From Spirometra erinaceieuropaei (taxonomy: Eukaryota; Platyhelminthes; Cestoda; Diphyllobothriidea; Diphyllobothriidae), in assembly GCA_902702965.1 (NCBI GenBank), contig CACRXP010000387.1, forward strand, positions 206,251 to 270,250: 64,000 nucleotides of DNA. Direction: 5' to 3'. The stretch's first letter is position 1; each line of letters opens with the position of its first letter. The notes beneath the pieces are model-generated. The model had not been told where the DNA came from and searched no databases. It saw only the letters and a program-made list of their open reading frames with translations. This document shows positions 36,237 through 47,360 of this stretch, in pieces. The translations under genes were made by a program, and so were the position numbers.

Positions 36237-36785
36237 CTAAATCCCAGGAGGACCCTTCTCGAAGTCAAGTATCAGAGTGTTCGGGAATGAGACCGTTAAC
36301 AGTGCCTTTATGCTTTCCGGTGTAAGATGTTTGCGTAATTTCGACTTGAATACCAGTAACTTAGGCGATAATCTAATTTCAGGCGGAAGATTATTCCAAA
36401 GGAAGGCATATTTGGAAGCAAAGAAGAGGGAGCGCTTAGATGTAGTACAAAGAGGCGGCGGAATCACCATGCAGGAGTTGCGCGTGGTATAAGACCGATC
36501 TCTCGGAGTGAGAGTGTCAATAAGCGGAAGACTGGAGCTAGAGTTGATGCGAAAAAGGAAGCAAAGGCCAGCTTCGAGTCTTCGAACCCACAAAAACTTC
36601 ATGTTCGCCAGCTGACATCTCTGAGTATAAGAAATACCGGACGAAGCTTGAGAGAACAGTTTCTGGGTGAAAACCCTCTGAACATTTTCGATTTTATTAC
36701 GGTCGCAGGCGTTCATTAAACCGAAGAAAGGACAGCAGTATTCCAGGACTGGAAGCACAAACATTTGATAAAGTTTTTGTTCCAT
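36237..36785 (-). pseudogene. CR1-like C-terminal domain
   Basis: A 182-aa open frame continuing the copy B protein after a frameshift near 36790. It carries MFVLPVLEYCCPFFGLMN, KIENVQR, RRLEAGLCFLFRIN, SKRSLFFASKYAFLWNNLP and a KGPPGI terminus. The same blocks occur at 122-660 in copy A and 39300-39780 in copy C, which fixes the protein end of this family. Confidence 0.88.
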
Positions 36786-37129
36786 TTCCGGAAGGAAAAA
36801 TTATGCGATATGAATCCACATATCTGCGCGGCCTTGGCAGAGATTCTATCTGCGTGAGGTGATAAAGCAAGCTTATTTGTATAACTTAGACCTAGGTCCT
36901 TTATGGTGAGGCATTCTTAGAGTGGGTTATTCTGAAAAATTATGGGGCCTTGAAGTTTGGTAGGACCAAAAGACATGAAACTACACTTGGATGATGAAAA
37001 CTCCATCTGCCATGTTGAACCCCATCTGCTTAAGCGTAGTAAATCGGCATTAATTTTTTCAACACAAACGTTTGCGGTGTCCTTAGAGTATGAGTAAACA
37101 CACTTGAGGTCATCGGCATAAACGAAAGT

Positions 37130-38836
37130 TTATGAACTTCCGAGTTCAGTTGAAATATCGTTGATGTCAAGAAGGAAGAGTGGCGGACCCAGTACCGTGC
37201 CTTGAAGTACGCCATTCGTGATCGAGTGAGGTGTCGAGTAGCTATTACCGACCATGACTTTCTGATATCGGTTGGACAGATAGGACCTGATGAAGTCGAG
37301 TAGAGGCGGCCGGATGCCGAGAGCTTCCAATTTTACTAAAAGACGTCTATGGGGCACCTTGTCAAAGGCTTTGCTAAGATCAAAGTAAATAACAACCACT
37401 GACTGCTGCTCATTACGAAGAGAAGTGATTAGATTAAGAAAAGCCAAGTGACATGTTTCGTAGGATAGTTCAGGTAAAAATCCATGCTGACTAGAGCTCA
37501 GATGCCGATTAGCTAGACAGAAGTCAAGAATTTCATGGAAGATAATCCTTTCAAGAAGCTTTGATAGAGACGGCGTTTTGTGCACGCCCCGATAGTTATT
37601 AACATCGGACCGAGATCCACACTTGAAGACGGGAATGATAATTGACGTTTTCCATGTTTCAGGAAAGAATCCTTTTGAAATATAAACAGAGAAGAAATGA
37701 CTAAGCAATATGGGAAGATCGGGCGCTTGTTTAATAATCGAATTCGGAATCCCGTCCGTTCCTGAGCAGTGTGAGTATTTCAAACGGCTTATGTGTTTCT
37801 TAATGAGATCTGAGGAGACACCAATTGTACTTAGTGTCCTATCTGAAAGTGATCGAAAGAAAGGGACCGGATCGGATTCGGTAGCAAGGTGTTTTGCAAA
37901 GAAAGCACTAAACAACTCCGCCTTGTCAGTGTCATCGGTGAGGAAGACTTCGTTATCATTCAGCAGGGGTGGGAGTTCGTGACCACGCTTAGAGGAGGAC
38001 CGATGACGGAAGATGCTAGCGACGGATTTGCCAGGGTTCGAACCACTGAGAGCAATTGATTCTCTTTGCCTGTCGTGCGCCTGACTCATCCTTGAGGCCA
38101 TCTCAAAAATCTCTGTGATTCTAAGATGAACTGATAAGGAACTAGTGGATGGGTCAAGCAGTTGTCGCCTCAACTTTTTTAGTCTGTTCTGAAGAAAATG
38201 AGGAACAAGGGAATCTGAAGAATAAGGCTTCAGATATCTACGCGGCACAAACTCTAGAATGTCCTTGGAAACATTGGACATGACATCACGAAGAATGGTT
38301 GCATCGCTACAAGTGAGGAAGCCACACCAATCCAAGGATCTCATATAGTTATTTATTAAGTCGCTATCTACGCAGTCGTAGTTCATGTAATTCCGAACGG
38401 CGCTTGTCTTTTTTGAAAAGGCAAGCGGTAAGCAACAATGAATTAATACGTGGTCACTGTCAAAGAGGTCCTTTTTTAAAGCAACAGAAAGAGGAGCAAT
38501 GTCATTGGTAAAAATTAGATCTAAAATGTGAGTATCTCTTGTTGGAGAGCGCACCAGTTGGGACCAATTAGAAAAATTGACAATATCTTGAAAGGGCTGG
38601 AGTCTGGGTGGGCAGCTATTGGAAACCCAGTCTATTTCAGGAAGGTTAAAATCCCCAGTGATTATTTTAACATCGAAAGCAGCTTCCGAAATTAATTTAA
38701 AGATTTCACAGAGTTGGGAATCATCACTGGCAGAAGATTTTGGGGGATTGTAGATACAGCCAATAATTGCCTTTCTTTGTGGCGAGAGAATAGCAGATGC
38801 AAAGCAGAAGTTTCCCGTGAATGAGGAAACATCCAA
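37130..38836 (-). pseudogene. CR1-like endonuclease-RT polyprotein, 568 aa open
   Basis: The endonuclease C-terminal half spans about residues 1-145 (IIGCIYNPP, IITGDFNLPEIDW, DLFDSDHVLIH with the conserved SDH). A linker of about 200 residues follows, then RT: SHCSGTDGIPNS, PVFKCGSRSDVNNYRG, SSQHGFLP, IYFDLSKAFDKVPHRR, SYLSNRYQKVMVG, NGVLQGTVLGPPLF, INDISTELGSS. A single TAA follows; the same frame then continues TFVYADDLKCVYSYSKD, so the catalytic YADD is intact just past one nonsense codon. A second in-frame stop lies near 36918. In a functional element this protein nicks DNA and reverse-transcribes its own RNA. Confidence 0.9.
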
Positions 38837-38868
38837 GTAATAGGGAGAGTGCTTTAGGTATAGAATGG

Positions 38869-39780
38869 ATTATAGTCGGACATCGTCAGGGCCGAAAAAA
38901 ATGTCAGCTGTATATGACATTGTATAACGGATCTCATGAAGGGGTAAGTAGGCGGGTCGGTCAGGACTGGCCTGTATGTGGCCTCGAATAAGGCAAATAA
39001 GTGGCGAAATTGAAAATCAGTCTCGAGGTGATAGGAACCCAGATGTGGTCGGTCACATTCATCCGAGTCCATCCGGGGATGGGGCAAGGGAGATGCGACC
39101 AGACTACTAGTATATGGCGAATACAGAAGGCTTTGCCAAGAGCGTCGATGGAGCGCATTCTGTGAGGGCACGATGCATGAACTGAAAAATTGGAAAAATT
39201 AACATTTCTGGTGAGGGATATTAGGAAGCGAGACTACTCACAAAGGAAGGAAATGTGAACAGATACGGAAATTTAATGGCGGCATACTAAATTCCCGGTG
39301 GCCCTTTCTCGGTGTCATAGAAAAAGTTGTCTGGGAAGGATGAGGAAAATAAGAGTTTAATCGAGTCAGTATTCAGATAAAGGCGTAGTCTTCTCTTACA
39401 GGTGTGTAGATTTTCTGAAGATCTTATATTTATTGGAAGGTCATTCCCGAGGAAAGTATATCTGGAAGCGAAAAAAGGGAGCGCTTAGAGATGGAGGACG
39501 CTGGAGGAGGTATAATCAAGGACGAGTTGCGAAGATTGTATGGACGACTACTAGGGGTGAGTGCTGAAATTCGAGGAAAATTTGAACTATGATTAATGCG
39601 AAAGAGGAGACAGAAGCCCGCATCCAGTCTTCGCACCTATAAAAATTTTAGGTTAATTAGCTGGCATCTATCTTAGTAGGAGATATTGGGATGTTCCTTA
39701 TCTAAAAGTTTTTTAGAAAAACGTTTTTGGACATTTTCAAATTTTAAACGACTAGCTTCATTCATCAAACCAAAGAACGC
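38869..39780 (-). mobile_element. CR1-like LINE copy C (3' fragment)
   Basis: Bases 39166-39780 match window positions 1-610, and 38870-39165 matches the 3' UTR of the plus-strand copy (6260-6960) with an internal deletion. The coding part (39636-39300) is the C-terminal domain: RRLDAGFCLLFRINHSSN, SLIIPPPASS. The 3' terminus with its ATT tail is missing because copy B starts there, and the upstream end breaks off at about 39780. Confidence 0.88.
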
Positions 39781-39989
39781 GCACTCATTCCTAACCTGTC
39801 CTCATTGCAATCACGTCCTCACATAACGCACTGGCCTGATCGGTCACTTGTCATCCTATCACACGGAGACTGACGAACTAAATTTCTGATCGATTAGGTG
39901 CAGTTTACGCTTTGACAATGAAGAGCCGACCCAGCTCTTTGAAACGTCAGCAGTTAAATAAACCCGTTCCGGAGAGCCAATTTTCTTCT

Positions 39990-40260
39990 TCTGATAATCT
40001 TCCCGGATCTCTAAACTTTTCCAATCTGAATGCCCGGAGCCCCAACACACACCAGCCGCATCCACCCCACTGCCTGTACTACCGACGCACATTTAGTCAA
40101 TCAATGGGCATATTCGGTTGCATGCGCCTCTATGAAATCTGTGTCAAATCGACACAAACCAAATTCCATTACCACTCATCTCACCGCCAACGTAAATATT
40201 ACCCATGAATCCATCCCAAATTTTCCACCAGAGGCACCGAATGGACACCCTCCCACTTAG
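39990..40260 (+). pseudogene. C2H2 zinc-finger fragment (degenerate)
   Basis: Frames around 40030-40190 give HCLYYRRTFSQSMGIFGCMR, which lines up with a C2H2 finger of the pattern C-x2-C-x3-F-x5-L-x2-H-x3-H in which both cysteines and the histidines are mostly lost. The same finger type is at 62650-63260 (HRMGFFGYMRIHE). It is regarded as part of a repetitive element, not a host transcription factor. Confidence 0.5.
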
Positions 40261-41640
40261 GAAAGAAGCGTTTTCACCGGCTTTCTCTCCGTTTGGTCTC
40301 TATGGTATTCTAACGCATGCGAGATCTTAGCCGCTTACCCCATCGTGTGGTGTCCTGCGGAGTCGGGTGGTGCGTGGCATGCACCGGTTCAGCTTTGTCA
40401 CCCACTGCGCCCAATCTTTGCGTAAGTCGGTTGACTGATTTGGACAATCAGCTGGTACGCGGGAACTGTAGGAGCGAGTAAGGTCAGTTCTAGAGGCTCT
40501 ATCTCTCAGGTACCTTAGCACATTCCTTACTGTGATAAAGTATGATGCGTTGGATCCATTATGACGCAGTAAACGTCGTGACTTGAAATGATGCCAACTG
40601 ATGGTACAACCCAGACCTCTCAGTCGGAACTTTTTGTGTTTTGTGTTGTGGTTGACTGGTTCAGTGTAAGTCAGACTTGCTGACTCCTTCTTCGTATGCA
40701 CTCCAAAAGGTCTCCCACATTGATGGTAGTGCCTACACTCCAAAGAACAAGGACCAACCAATCACAGGAGGTCACGTAAGCCTTCCCCAGCATGCTGTTA
40801 GCACACTGTCAGCATGACGATAGTGCCTCGCCATGGGCTGTTCCTCTCGAACCTGAGTGGTCCGCGCATGCGAGGAAACGATCAGCCATTCTGGAATTTT
40901 TCTCTCAAAACGCATTGGACCGAATGCCGGCCAGTCCCTATAGGATTTTATAAATACACGATTACATTAATTTGGGACGACTTGCAGATTCCTAATGCAG
41001 TTTTCCGTGGCCGCTCTTGTTCTCCTTCTCTGTCGCGTTGGTATTTGGGTAACAGTTGAGTGCGCATACGTGATTTCTAAGTACCAGGCCGAGTCATAAC
41101 ACACGCATATGATATCTGGGCCGCCCATTCCTTTGCGAGAAAACTTGGTTTGTTGCGAGGCCCAGGCCGTGTGTGGCACGCTCAGACGGGCTGCTTAGCT
41201 CTATAAGCCACTTTCGTCAACTCCCTGCATCGGATAACTGGCCGGCTCAGACAGTGGACTGGTGCCTGGGAGTGAGGTCGGCATCTTCATGACGCTCAGC
41301 ACATATTCCCCACTATAAGCAATCTGACGCACTTTTAAGCTATCATGATACGCTAGAAACCGTGTCTTGGAAGGCTGTCAAATGACGGAATTAGTCGTTT
41401 CCTGCAGTAGTCAGACTGTAATGGCTCCTTTTTAATGTGGCCTCCATGGCATTCCCACAAAACTGGGATTCAAACCGCCCACCACTTATCGTCCCGGTGA
41501 AAACCTAGCCCATCGCGCGTGGACCAGGCGCGTATGGCACGCGTAGATGGATTGCCAAGCCCATCCAGTCCCTGCGTCCGATCCCGCCTCCGGCCGTCTT
41601 AACATCGTCTTGTCCACTCCGTGGAAAACAAGGTGGACAT
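40261..41640. other. Repeat-like DNA, no gene
   Basis: 41130-41480 resembles 63640-64000: GG(C/A)CG(T/G)G...GGCACGC...CAGACGG, CACTATAA(G/A)CAATCTGACGC, and TTAATGTGGC(C/T)T...ATGGCA. This follows a zinc-finger fragment in both places, so it is probably the element's 3' UTR. The 144-aa minus-strand frame at 40327-40761 is unrecognised. Confidence 0.5.
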
Positions 41641-42654
41641 CGCCGCCCGTGACGATCTAAGTGCCAGTCAGTCAGTCATTTACGGAGTATCACTGCATGC
41701 CAGTTTAAGCAAACGCCGCTTTTTAAAAGACATGTTAGTAGCCATTCGCACATATTATTGTAAAGAAAAATCTGCACATATGCAGAACAACCGGAAGGCA
41801 TTATTAACATATGTAAATAAGATAAAATAGCCATTTGTGTCCAATTTTCTACCGCTAGACAACTATACCTCACCCACTGCAGGGAAGGATCTGTTGCCTG
41901 AATTTAGTTGGACCACCAGCAAATATTTTATTAACTGTGGTCGGGACTATTCAAAGTCACATAGGGATTGCCTTTGCAGGAGTTCACTTATTCCTTGGAA
42001 TTAGTGTGTGATTCACGGAGGTGGTCGCATAATGAGGAGCAATCATTAATCTGGATGTTACAGTTAAAGAAAAGAGTAATTGGTATGAGTGCTTCGCCCT
42101 GATTTGCTGCCTCTAATAACCTTCAATACCTAAAATGGGAAAACAGGTGGTAGGAAGCTTCCTTATATGACAATGAACTCTTGTACGAGTTCGAGGGCTC
42201 GGAAAAAATAAACATCTCTCTTCGGTTCTGGATCAGTCTTGGTTACCTTAATTATGGATATACCTTGAACTGGAATATTCACCTCAATTCAAGAAATGTT
42301 AACACCCAGCCACTTGTAATAATGTTACGCCCCATAGATGGGACTGAAGGAACAGCTGGCGTAAATCCAGGGTGGAGATGATGTAACCGCGTGTCGGTGA
42401 AAATAATTGGTTCCCTTTCCCCCACAACTTCCGACTCCCCTCCGGCAACATTCATCGCAACAGTCATCCCGCACGCTGTCTACATCAGCACTTTACACTG
42501 TCCTCTCCTACATCTGCCCCACAGCGCGGCATTCACCAACCGGTTGTTTAGTAGGCATGTCCGTGTCACTATCCCATCCAAATGGACCATCTCTCCCTTA
42601 TTTCATTTACTAATACTGTGTGTACTATATCCACCTTCTGTCCCATCATGCATA
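41641..42654. other. No recognisable gene
   Basis: Short overlapping frames only; nothing nameable on either strand. Confidence 0.45.
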
Positions 42655-43133
42655 CATACATTAGTTCAGTTCAGTTTTATTGGAGGGAAATGTAGGTCTT
42701 CACCGTTGAACTCCCTATTTGTTTACAAGCAACTGTAACATTTCGAAAACTGGAAAGGGTATCATAAAGGTAAAAAATAAGCTGAAAAGGGTCAACTGTG
42801 TACATACGGAGGAACTGTCTCGAGTGTTAGTGGTACAAGCAGTAGTACAGTGGTCGTTTGGAATGCAGTGGAAGAAATAGTATCCCCGGTGACAAACGTT
42901 GCGTGGGTGCATGCCAGTAACCGTAGATGGATTCGAGACGATAAGTAATTCAATTAAAATGTTACTGAAATATAGCAAGTAGTATAGCAACAGGATTTGC
43001 GAACTTGTCAGGGTTACAGAGGTCGGGTGGTATTTTAGTGGACACCGCTATACAAATACAGCTTTCTCTTAAAGACTTCGACGTAAGCAGACATAACGAC
43101 ATCCGGAGGCAGGGCGTCCCAAGCTTTGAGCAC

Positions 43134-43640
43134 TCAGTTGGAGAAGAAGAACTTTCGTGCGTCCAGTCTGGTCCCGGTCACACGTAGTTTGAATGGTTGA
43201 CCTCGTAGGTTTGTGATGGTTGCTAACTGGAAAAAGTCTCCCGGTACAAGGCAGTCTTGACCGCGTATGATACGGAATGTTTGTATCAGGTCACCCCGTA
43301 GCTGCCTGTAACCCAAGGGAAAGAGATCAAGATTAGCTAACCGCGTTTCATATGGTAGTGAACTCTGTCCTGTCACAAGCTTCGTTGCACGCCTTTGAAC
43401 ATTTTCGAGGATGCTGAGGTCCTTCGCGGTTCATGATCTCCAAGCTCGTATAGCAAATTCCAATTTCGGCCGCACGAACGTTTGAAAGACCTTAGCGGAG
43501 CAGTCTTACCAAGGGCCGAGACAGCCCGCTTTACAAGGTAGAGAACCGACATCTCAGACTTGGCTACCTCTGTGCAGTTCAGCGAGGGTTGGGGTGAGTT
43601 CGCAATCCACATTCCCAAGTCCTTCTGTGAGTTCACTTCT
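43134..43640 (-). pseudogene. LINE RT C-terminal region
   Basis: Frames 43636-43373 and 43376-43134 carry SQKDLGMWI, a region read between frames as RRATKLV, and [29 protein letters not shown], the usual end blocks of CR1/Jockey-type LINE proteins. A frameshift at about 43375 splits it. Confidence 0.75.
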
Positions 43641-43730
43641 TACAGTGGTCTATTATTCAGACAGTTAGCCGTGAGGGTCGGAGAGTTGGTCCTGCCAACT
43701 TGTTCGCATTGAACGGCAAAAGCCAATCTT

Positions 43731-44702
43731 TTAACCACTGTTCGCCTGCAAATGCTCTTCGTCATCTGCGGTTCGAATGACGCTCCAGAGATTACTATCA
43801 TTCGCAAACATGGCGACACCACAGTCCAGTTCACTAACGCAGTCGTTGACGTAAATAATGAACAGAGTAGGACCAAGAACTGAGCCTTGGGAAATACCGC
43901 TTTCGACGGCAACCTCTGCCGACTGCTGCCAACCGACATGGACAGTTTGAGAACGGTCAAATAGGAAACTTTGGATCCATTTTAGGAGATTACGCATAAC
44001 GCCTGTTCGGCTGAGTTTGTGCAGGAGTCGCTGATGTGGGACACTATCAAATGCCTTTTTAAAGTCATTATAGCCTGCACGCTGCGTGTTGCCTTCATCA
44101 ACTGTCCCAGTCCAACGTTCCAGACAGTAGAGCAAGTTTGTCACGCATGACCTGCCACTACGGAACCCATGCTGCTCTAGGAAGCGTATTAGCTCTCGCA
44201 TAACTATTTTTTCCATGATTTTGTAGCAGATGGAGGTGAGGCGTATTGGTCTGTAATTGTTTGCAGAGGCCTTGCTGCCTTCTTCATATATCGGTGTGAT
44301 CCGCGCAGATTTCCAATCGGCGGGTAAACAACCGGCTTCGAACGAGGCTTGGAAAAGCATGGACAGTGTTTTTACTATTTCAGCCGCGAGCTCCTTCAGT
44401 AACTCAGGCGGTACGTCATCTGGACCCGGCGATTTCGACTCATTTAGCGTCATCAGCTCTTTACGAACAGTCGCTTCATCAAAAGATACAGCCTCTATTT
44501 TTGGGCCCTCATCGAAGTCGTAGTAGGGAGAAGTAAATGCGCTTTCACTCGTAAAGATGGATTTGAAAAATCTTGAAGGATGTTCAGCGTTTGCTTCATC
44601 CTCACTAATCTCTAGGTCTCCGCTTGTCTTCAGAGGGGGGACAGGGTTTCTGTTTCGCGCGCTGCTTCCTATGTAACTGTAGAATAATTTCGGATTTTTC
44701 AC
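43731..44702 (-). pseudogene. LINE reverse transcriptase, 323 aa open
   Basis: RT fingers and palm: NESKSPGPDDVPPELLKELA, PADWKSARITPIYEEGSK, NYRPIRLTSICYKIMEKI, QHGFRSGRSC, DFKKAFDSVPHQRLL (palm A, Asp kept), SGISQGSVLGPTLFIIYVND, then MFANDSNLW where FADD is expected. The first catalytic Asp of FADD is Asn, as in copy A of the other family. The frame then breaks; 43640-43376 and 43376-43134 carry the thumb and C-terminal part. Confidence 0.88.
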
Positions 44703-44845
44703 AACTCGATGCGGTAGGTCTTTTTCAAAATATTGCCGTGTCCTGAGGGTAAGTCGTTTGACTAGGTTCCTCTGTGTTTTCTATGCGTTTATGGACACAG
44801 GGTTCCCATCAATGAGGAATTTCTGCCACAATCACCGCTTTTTAT

Positions 44846-45599
44846 TTACTTCCTTTTTAACAACTGGGTCAGCCACCGGGGTCGACTGTTTAACATCTTC
44901 CGTGAAAGCAGGCAGTGGTTTCTCAGGATAACATGAAATAACTCACTGCACCATTTCCACTCTTCCTCGTTATTTCCGGAAAAAGCTGATTCCCACTCCA
45001 TACTGTTGACTTCGGCCTTCATTTGCTCGAAATCACCATGCCAGATATTTCTTCTAATTCTGGTAGGTTGTTCAGGCACGGATAAGATTGAATAGTCCCG
45101 GTGAAGTACGACGTGGTCGCTTCGACCTAGGCGAGGCAGATATTGCACCTCATCTATATTGTCCAGCGACTTCGTGAGAATCAGGTCCAGGCAGTTTGAC
45201 TGCTGCCCCTCGCGCACCCTCGTAGAAAATAGGATGTGCTGAGTGAGAAATGACCTGAATGCCATGTCCAAGAATCGTCGGTTGAAAGCTAGTTCTGGGC
45301 CGCGCGCGTATAGTGAACTCCAGTCAATGAGCGGTGCTTTAAAGACGCCCATGATCAGAACGTGGCTCCTCTAACAAACGAGCGTCAGCCTCGGAGTCAC
45401 TCCTCGGTGATCGATAGACAGTCAGAGCTTCAAGGCTGTGTGATCCTGGTACCTTTATAGGGAGCCAGATAGTCTCGGCGCTGCACGCAAAATGTTCTGT
45501 TTTTTCCGGCACAAGTAGGCCGTGTTTTGCGTAAGTGACGACTCCTCCTCCCTGACGCCCTATTCTATCTCTTCGAAAAAACTGAAATCCTGGTAGCAC
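44846..45599 (-). pseudogene. LINE endonuclease remnant
   Basis: Two frames, 45599-45339 and 45352-44846, carry FRRDRIGRQGGGVVTYAKHG (the R-x-GGGV motif), a DFN-like MGVFKAPLIDWSSLY and LGRSDHVVLH (intact SDH). The N-terminal catalytic block is missing or unreadable. A frameshift lies near 45345. Confidence 0.8.
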
Positions 45600-45866
45600 T
45601 AATTAGCAGTCATCTACATTATCAGACAGTCAGGTTCCTGTCAAACAAACAACGTTGGGAGAAAGGTCACAGATGTGGATCTTCAGTTCGTCTAACTTGG
45701 GCAGTATACTCTGCACGTTAGTGTAAAAAGTGTTAGCTTTAGAGTTTTCGGCGTTTTATTATCGTGCCGCTTGAGTTTCTGTTTAAGAAACATGTTGTGC
45801 CCTCATTCAAATCGGTTCTGTCCAACGAATTTGGGGAGGGCGCTGCACTATCTGGTCGTTGTCTCG

Positions 45867-46595
45867 TCATTCTGCAATCTTGTCCTTGGTTCCAGAAGTA
45901 ATTGTCGACGCTTTATTCTCTCTGTCGGCGTGAAGTCCGACTGAAAAAAAGCCACGGTTGGTGTCTTTGATTCGTAATCTTCGTGAAAAAATAAGTCCTA
46001 CTTGTTCTTGGTTTGCTAGCACAACCTTGTGTGGTTGGGGACGCGAATGCTCTGATATGTCGATTGAGCGCTTTCCAAGTCTAAAGGCCTTGAGCATCGA
46101 AACTTCCTCATTGGGCTGCAGCAGTTCGTTGAATAGATATTGGAAGAGTTTCGGGTCCGCCGAGACCCGCTCTTTGAAGGCACTGGCTGTGGATTGGGAA
46201 GTCCCTGAATAATCAGACACTACACTCTGTCCGGCGACTCTCGAGATCACAGTGGTTTCGTACCCCGACAAAGGTAATACGTGGTTGTCATGGCCTAACG
46301 CAGATATAAGCCGCATTCGATTAAGATTCTCATTCGTCCCTGTTTTGCTTGCATTATCATCGAAGTCGAAAGTTTTTTGCGATAGGTTTAGGGATTTAGG
46401 ATCTATACCGTTTCCCGTGGTGAGCGATACGGTCGCCGACGTCTCTGGTCCCGGTTCTTTGCAGGCATTCCTCGGAATCGGCTGTCCATTTCCCTCGACC
46501 CTTTTGCTGCAAGATTTCCTTTTTTCCTCTTGTATTTTCGTTCCTTCGCCGGTTGTGTTCGTCCTTTGTTTAAGTTTTTGAGCAAACATATACAT
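45867..46595 (-). pseudogene. Candidate LINE ORF1 protein
   Basis: A 242-aa open frame upstream of, and in the same strand as, the endonuclease. It is basic and serine/threonine rich; residues about 170-225 read EVSMLKAFRLGKRS, QPHKVVLANQEQVGLIFSRR, LRIKDTNRGF, which fits an RNA-binding-like fold with a final basic stretch. No zinc knuckle is visible. It is assigned as ORF1 by position and composition; I do not recognise the family. Confidence 0.55.
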
Positions 46596-46608
46596 ATATA
46601 TTCACTCA

Positions 46609-47360
46609 GGAATGGGCGCACACCAATCTATTGGCTTCCCGAAGTAAACAAGCTTCGTATGGGCGATAGGGGTCACGAACAGACAACCACCTACCAGGCC
46701 GAAGTCGGCCGAGCTATGATAGCAGAGGGGAGACGACAGAGTCTGGGGGGTAGATTGATAGAGCACTGTTTCGGGCTTGTTTGCCTTCATTCAGCCAATC
46801 ATAACCCTGACCAACAGCTGGGATCAGAAACACAAACATGCGCACAGACGCACCTGGCGCAGTTGATCCACCACTGGAGTCTACCAGATGGGTCATAAGC
46901 ACTTCATTGAACCGAAGTTCATCAATGCCGCGCCACCTGTCATTCTCTGTCGCTGCAGATCGGGTATTTATCAATCAGGAATGGGCGCACACCGATCTAT
47001 TGGCTTCACAAAGCAAACAGAGAATGATAGGTGGCGAGGCACTGATGAACTTCGGTTCAATGAAGTGCTTATGACCCATCTGGTAGACTTCAGTGGTGGA
47101 TCAACTACGCCAGGCGCGTCTGTGCGCATGTTTGTGTTTCTGATCCCAGCTGTTGGTCAGGGTTATGATTGGCTGAATGAAGGCACCATATGCCCGAAAC
47201 TGTACTGTATCAATCTACCCGCATTCTCTGTCGTCCCTCCTCGCTGCTATTATGACTTGGCCGACTTCGGCCTGATAATTGGTTGCCTGTTCGTGACCTT
47301 TGTCACTCATACGAAGCTTGTTTGCTTCGTGAAGTCAATAGATCGGTGTGCGCCCACTCC
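46609..47360. repeat. Long palindrome: ~340-bp inverted arms, 69-bp spacer
   Basis: Arm 46609-46949 is the reverse complement of 47019-47360 with scattered mismatches and small gaps: for example GGAATGGGCGCACACCAATC on the left and its complement CGGTGTGCGCCCACTCC on the right, CTACCAGATGGGTCATAAGC against its complement at 47070-47090, and CATTCTCTG against CAGAGAATG at the centre. The spacer (46950-47018) repeats the outer 40 bp of the arm in direct orientation. Related sequence is at 1800-1990. It is best read as two PLE pseudo-LTR copies in opposite orientation. Confidence 0.85.

Larger units (their letters stand above)
35501..38868 (-). mobile_element. CR1-like LINE copy B (best preserved)
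   Basis: On the minus strand it reads from part-way into the endonuclease (38868) through RT to the C-terminal domain (36237), then the 3' UTR (36236-35541) and an ATT/AAT tail (35501-35540). The 5' end is truncated inside the endonuclease and abuts the 3' UTR of copy C at about 38868. The 3' UTR matches 6300-7250 of the plus-strand copy. It is the longest near-intact LINE in the window. Confidence 0.92.
42655..46600 (-). mobile_element. Second LINE type, nearly full length
   Basis: On the minus strand: candidate ORF1 (46595-45867), endonuclease (45599-44846), RT (44702-43731) and C-terminal region (43640-43134). The 3' UTR probably ends at about 42660, where the minus strand reads AATAAA followed by ACTGAACTGAACT, a short repeated end of the kind LINEs use. 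The protein differs clearly from the other CR1-like copies. Frame breaks separate every domain, so the copy is inactive. The 5' end meets the long palindrome at about 46600. Confidence 0.8.

Noticed and set aside
40327..40761. 144-aa minus-strand frame rich in Arg
   Set aside because: Lies in repeat-like DNA, no domain recognised and no supporting signal.
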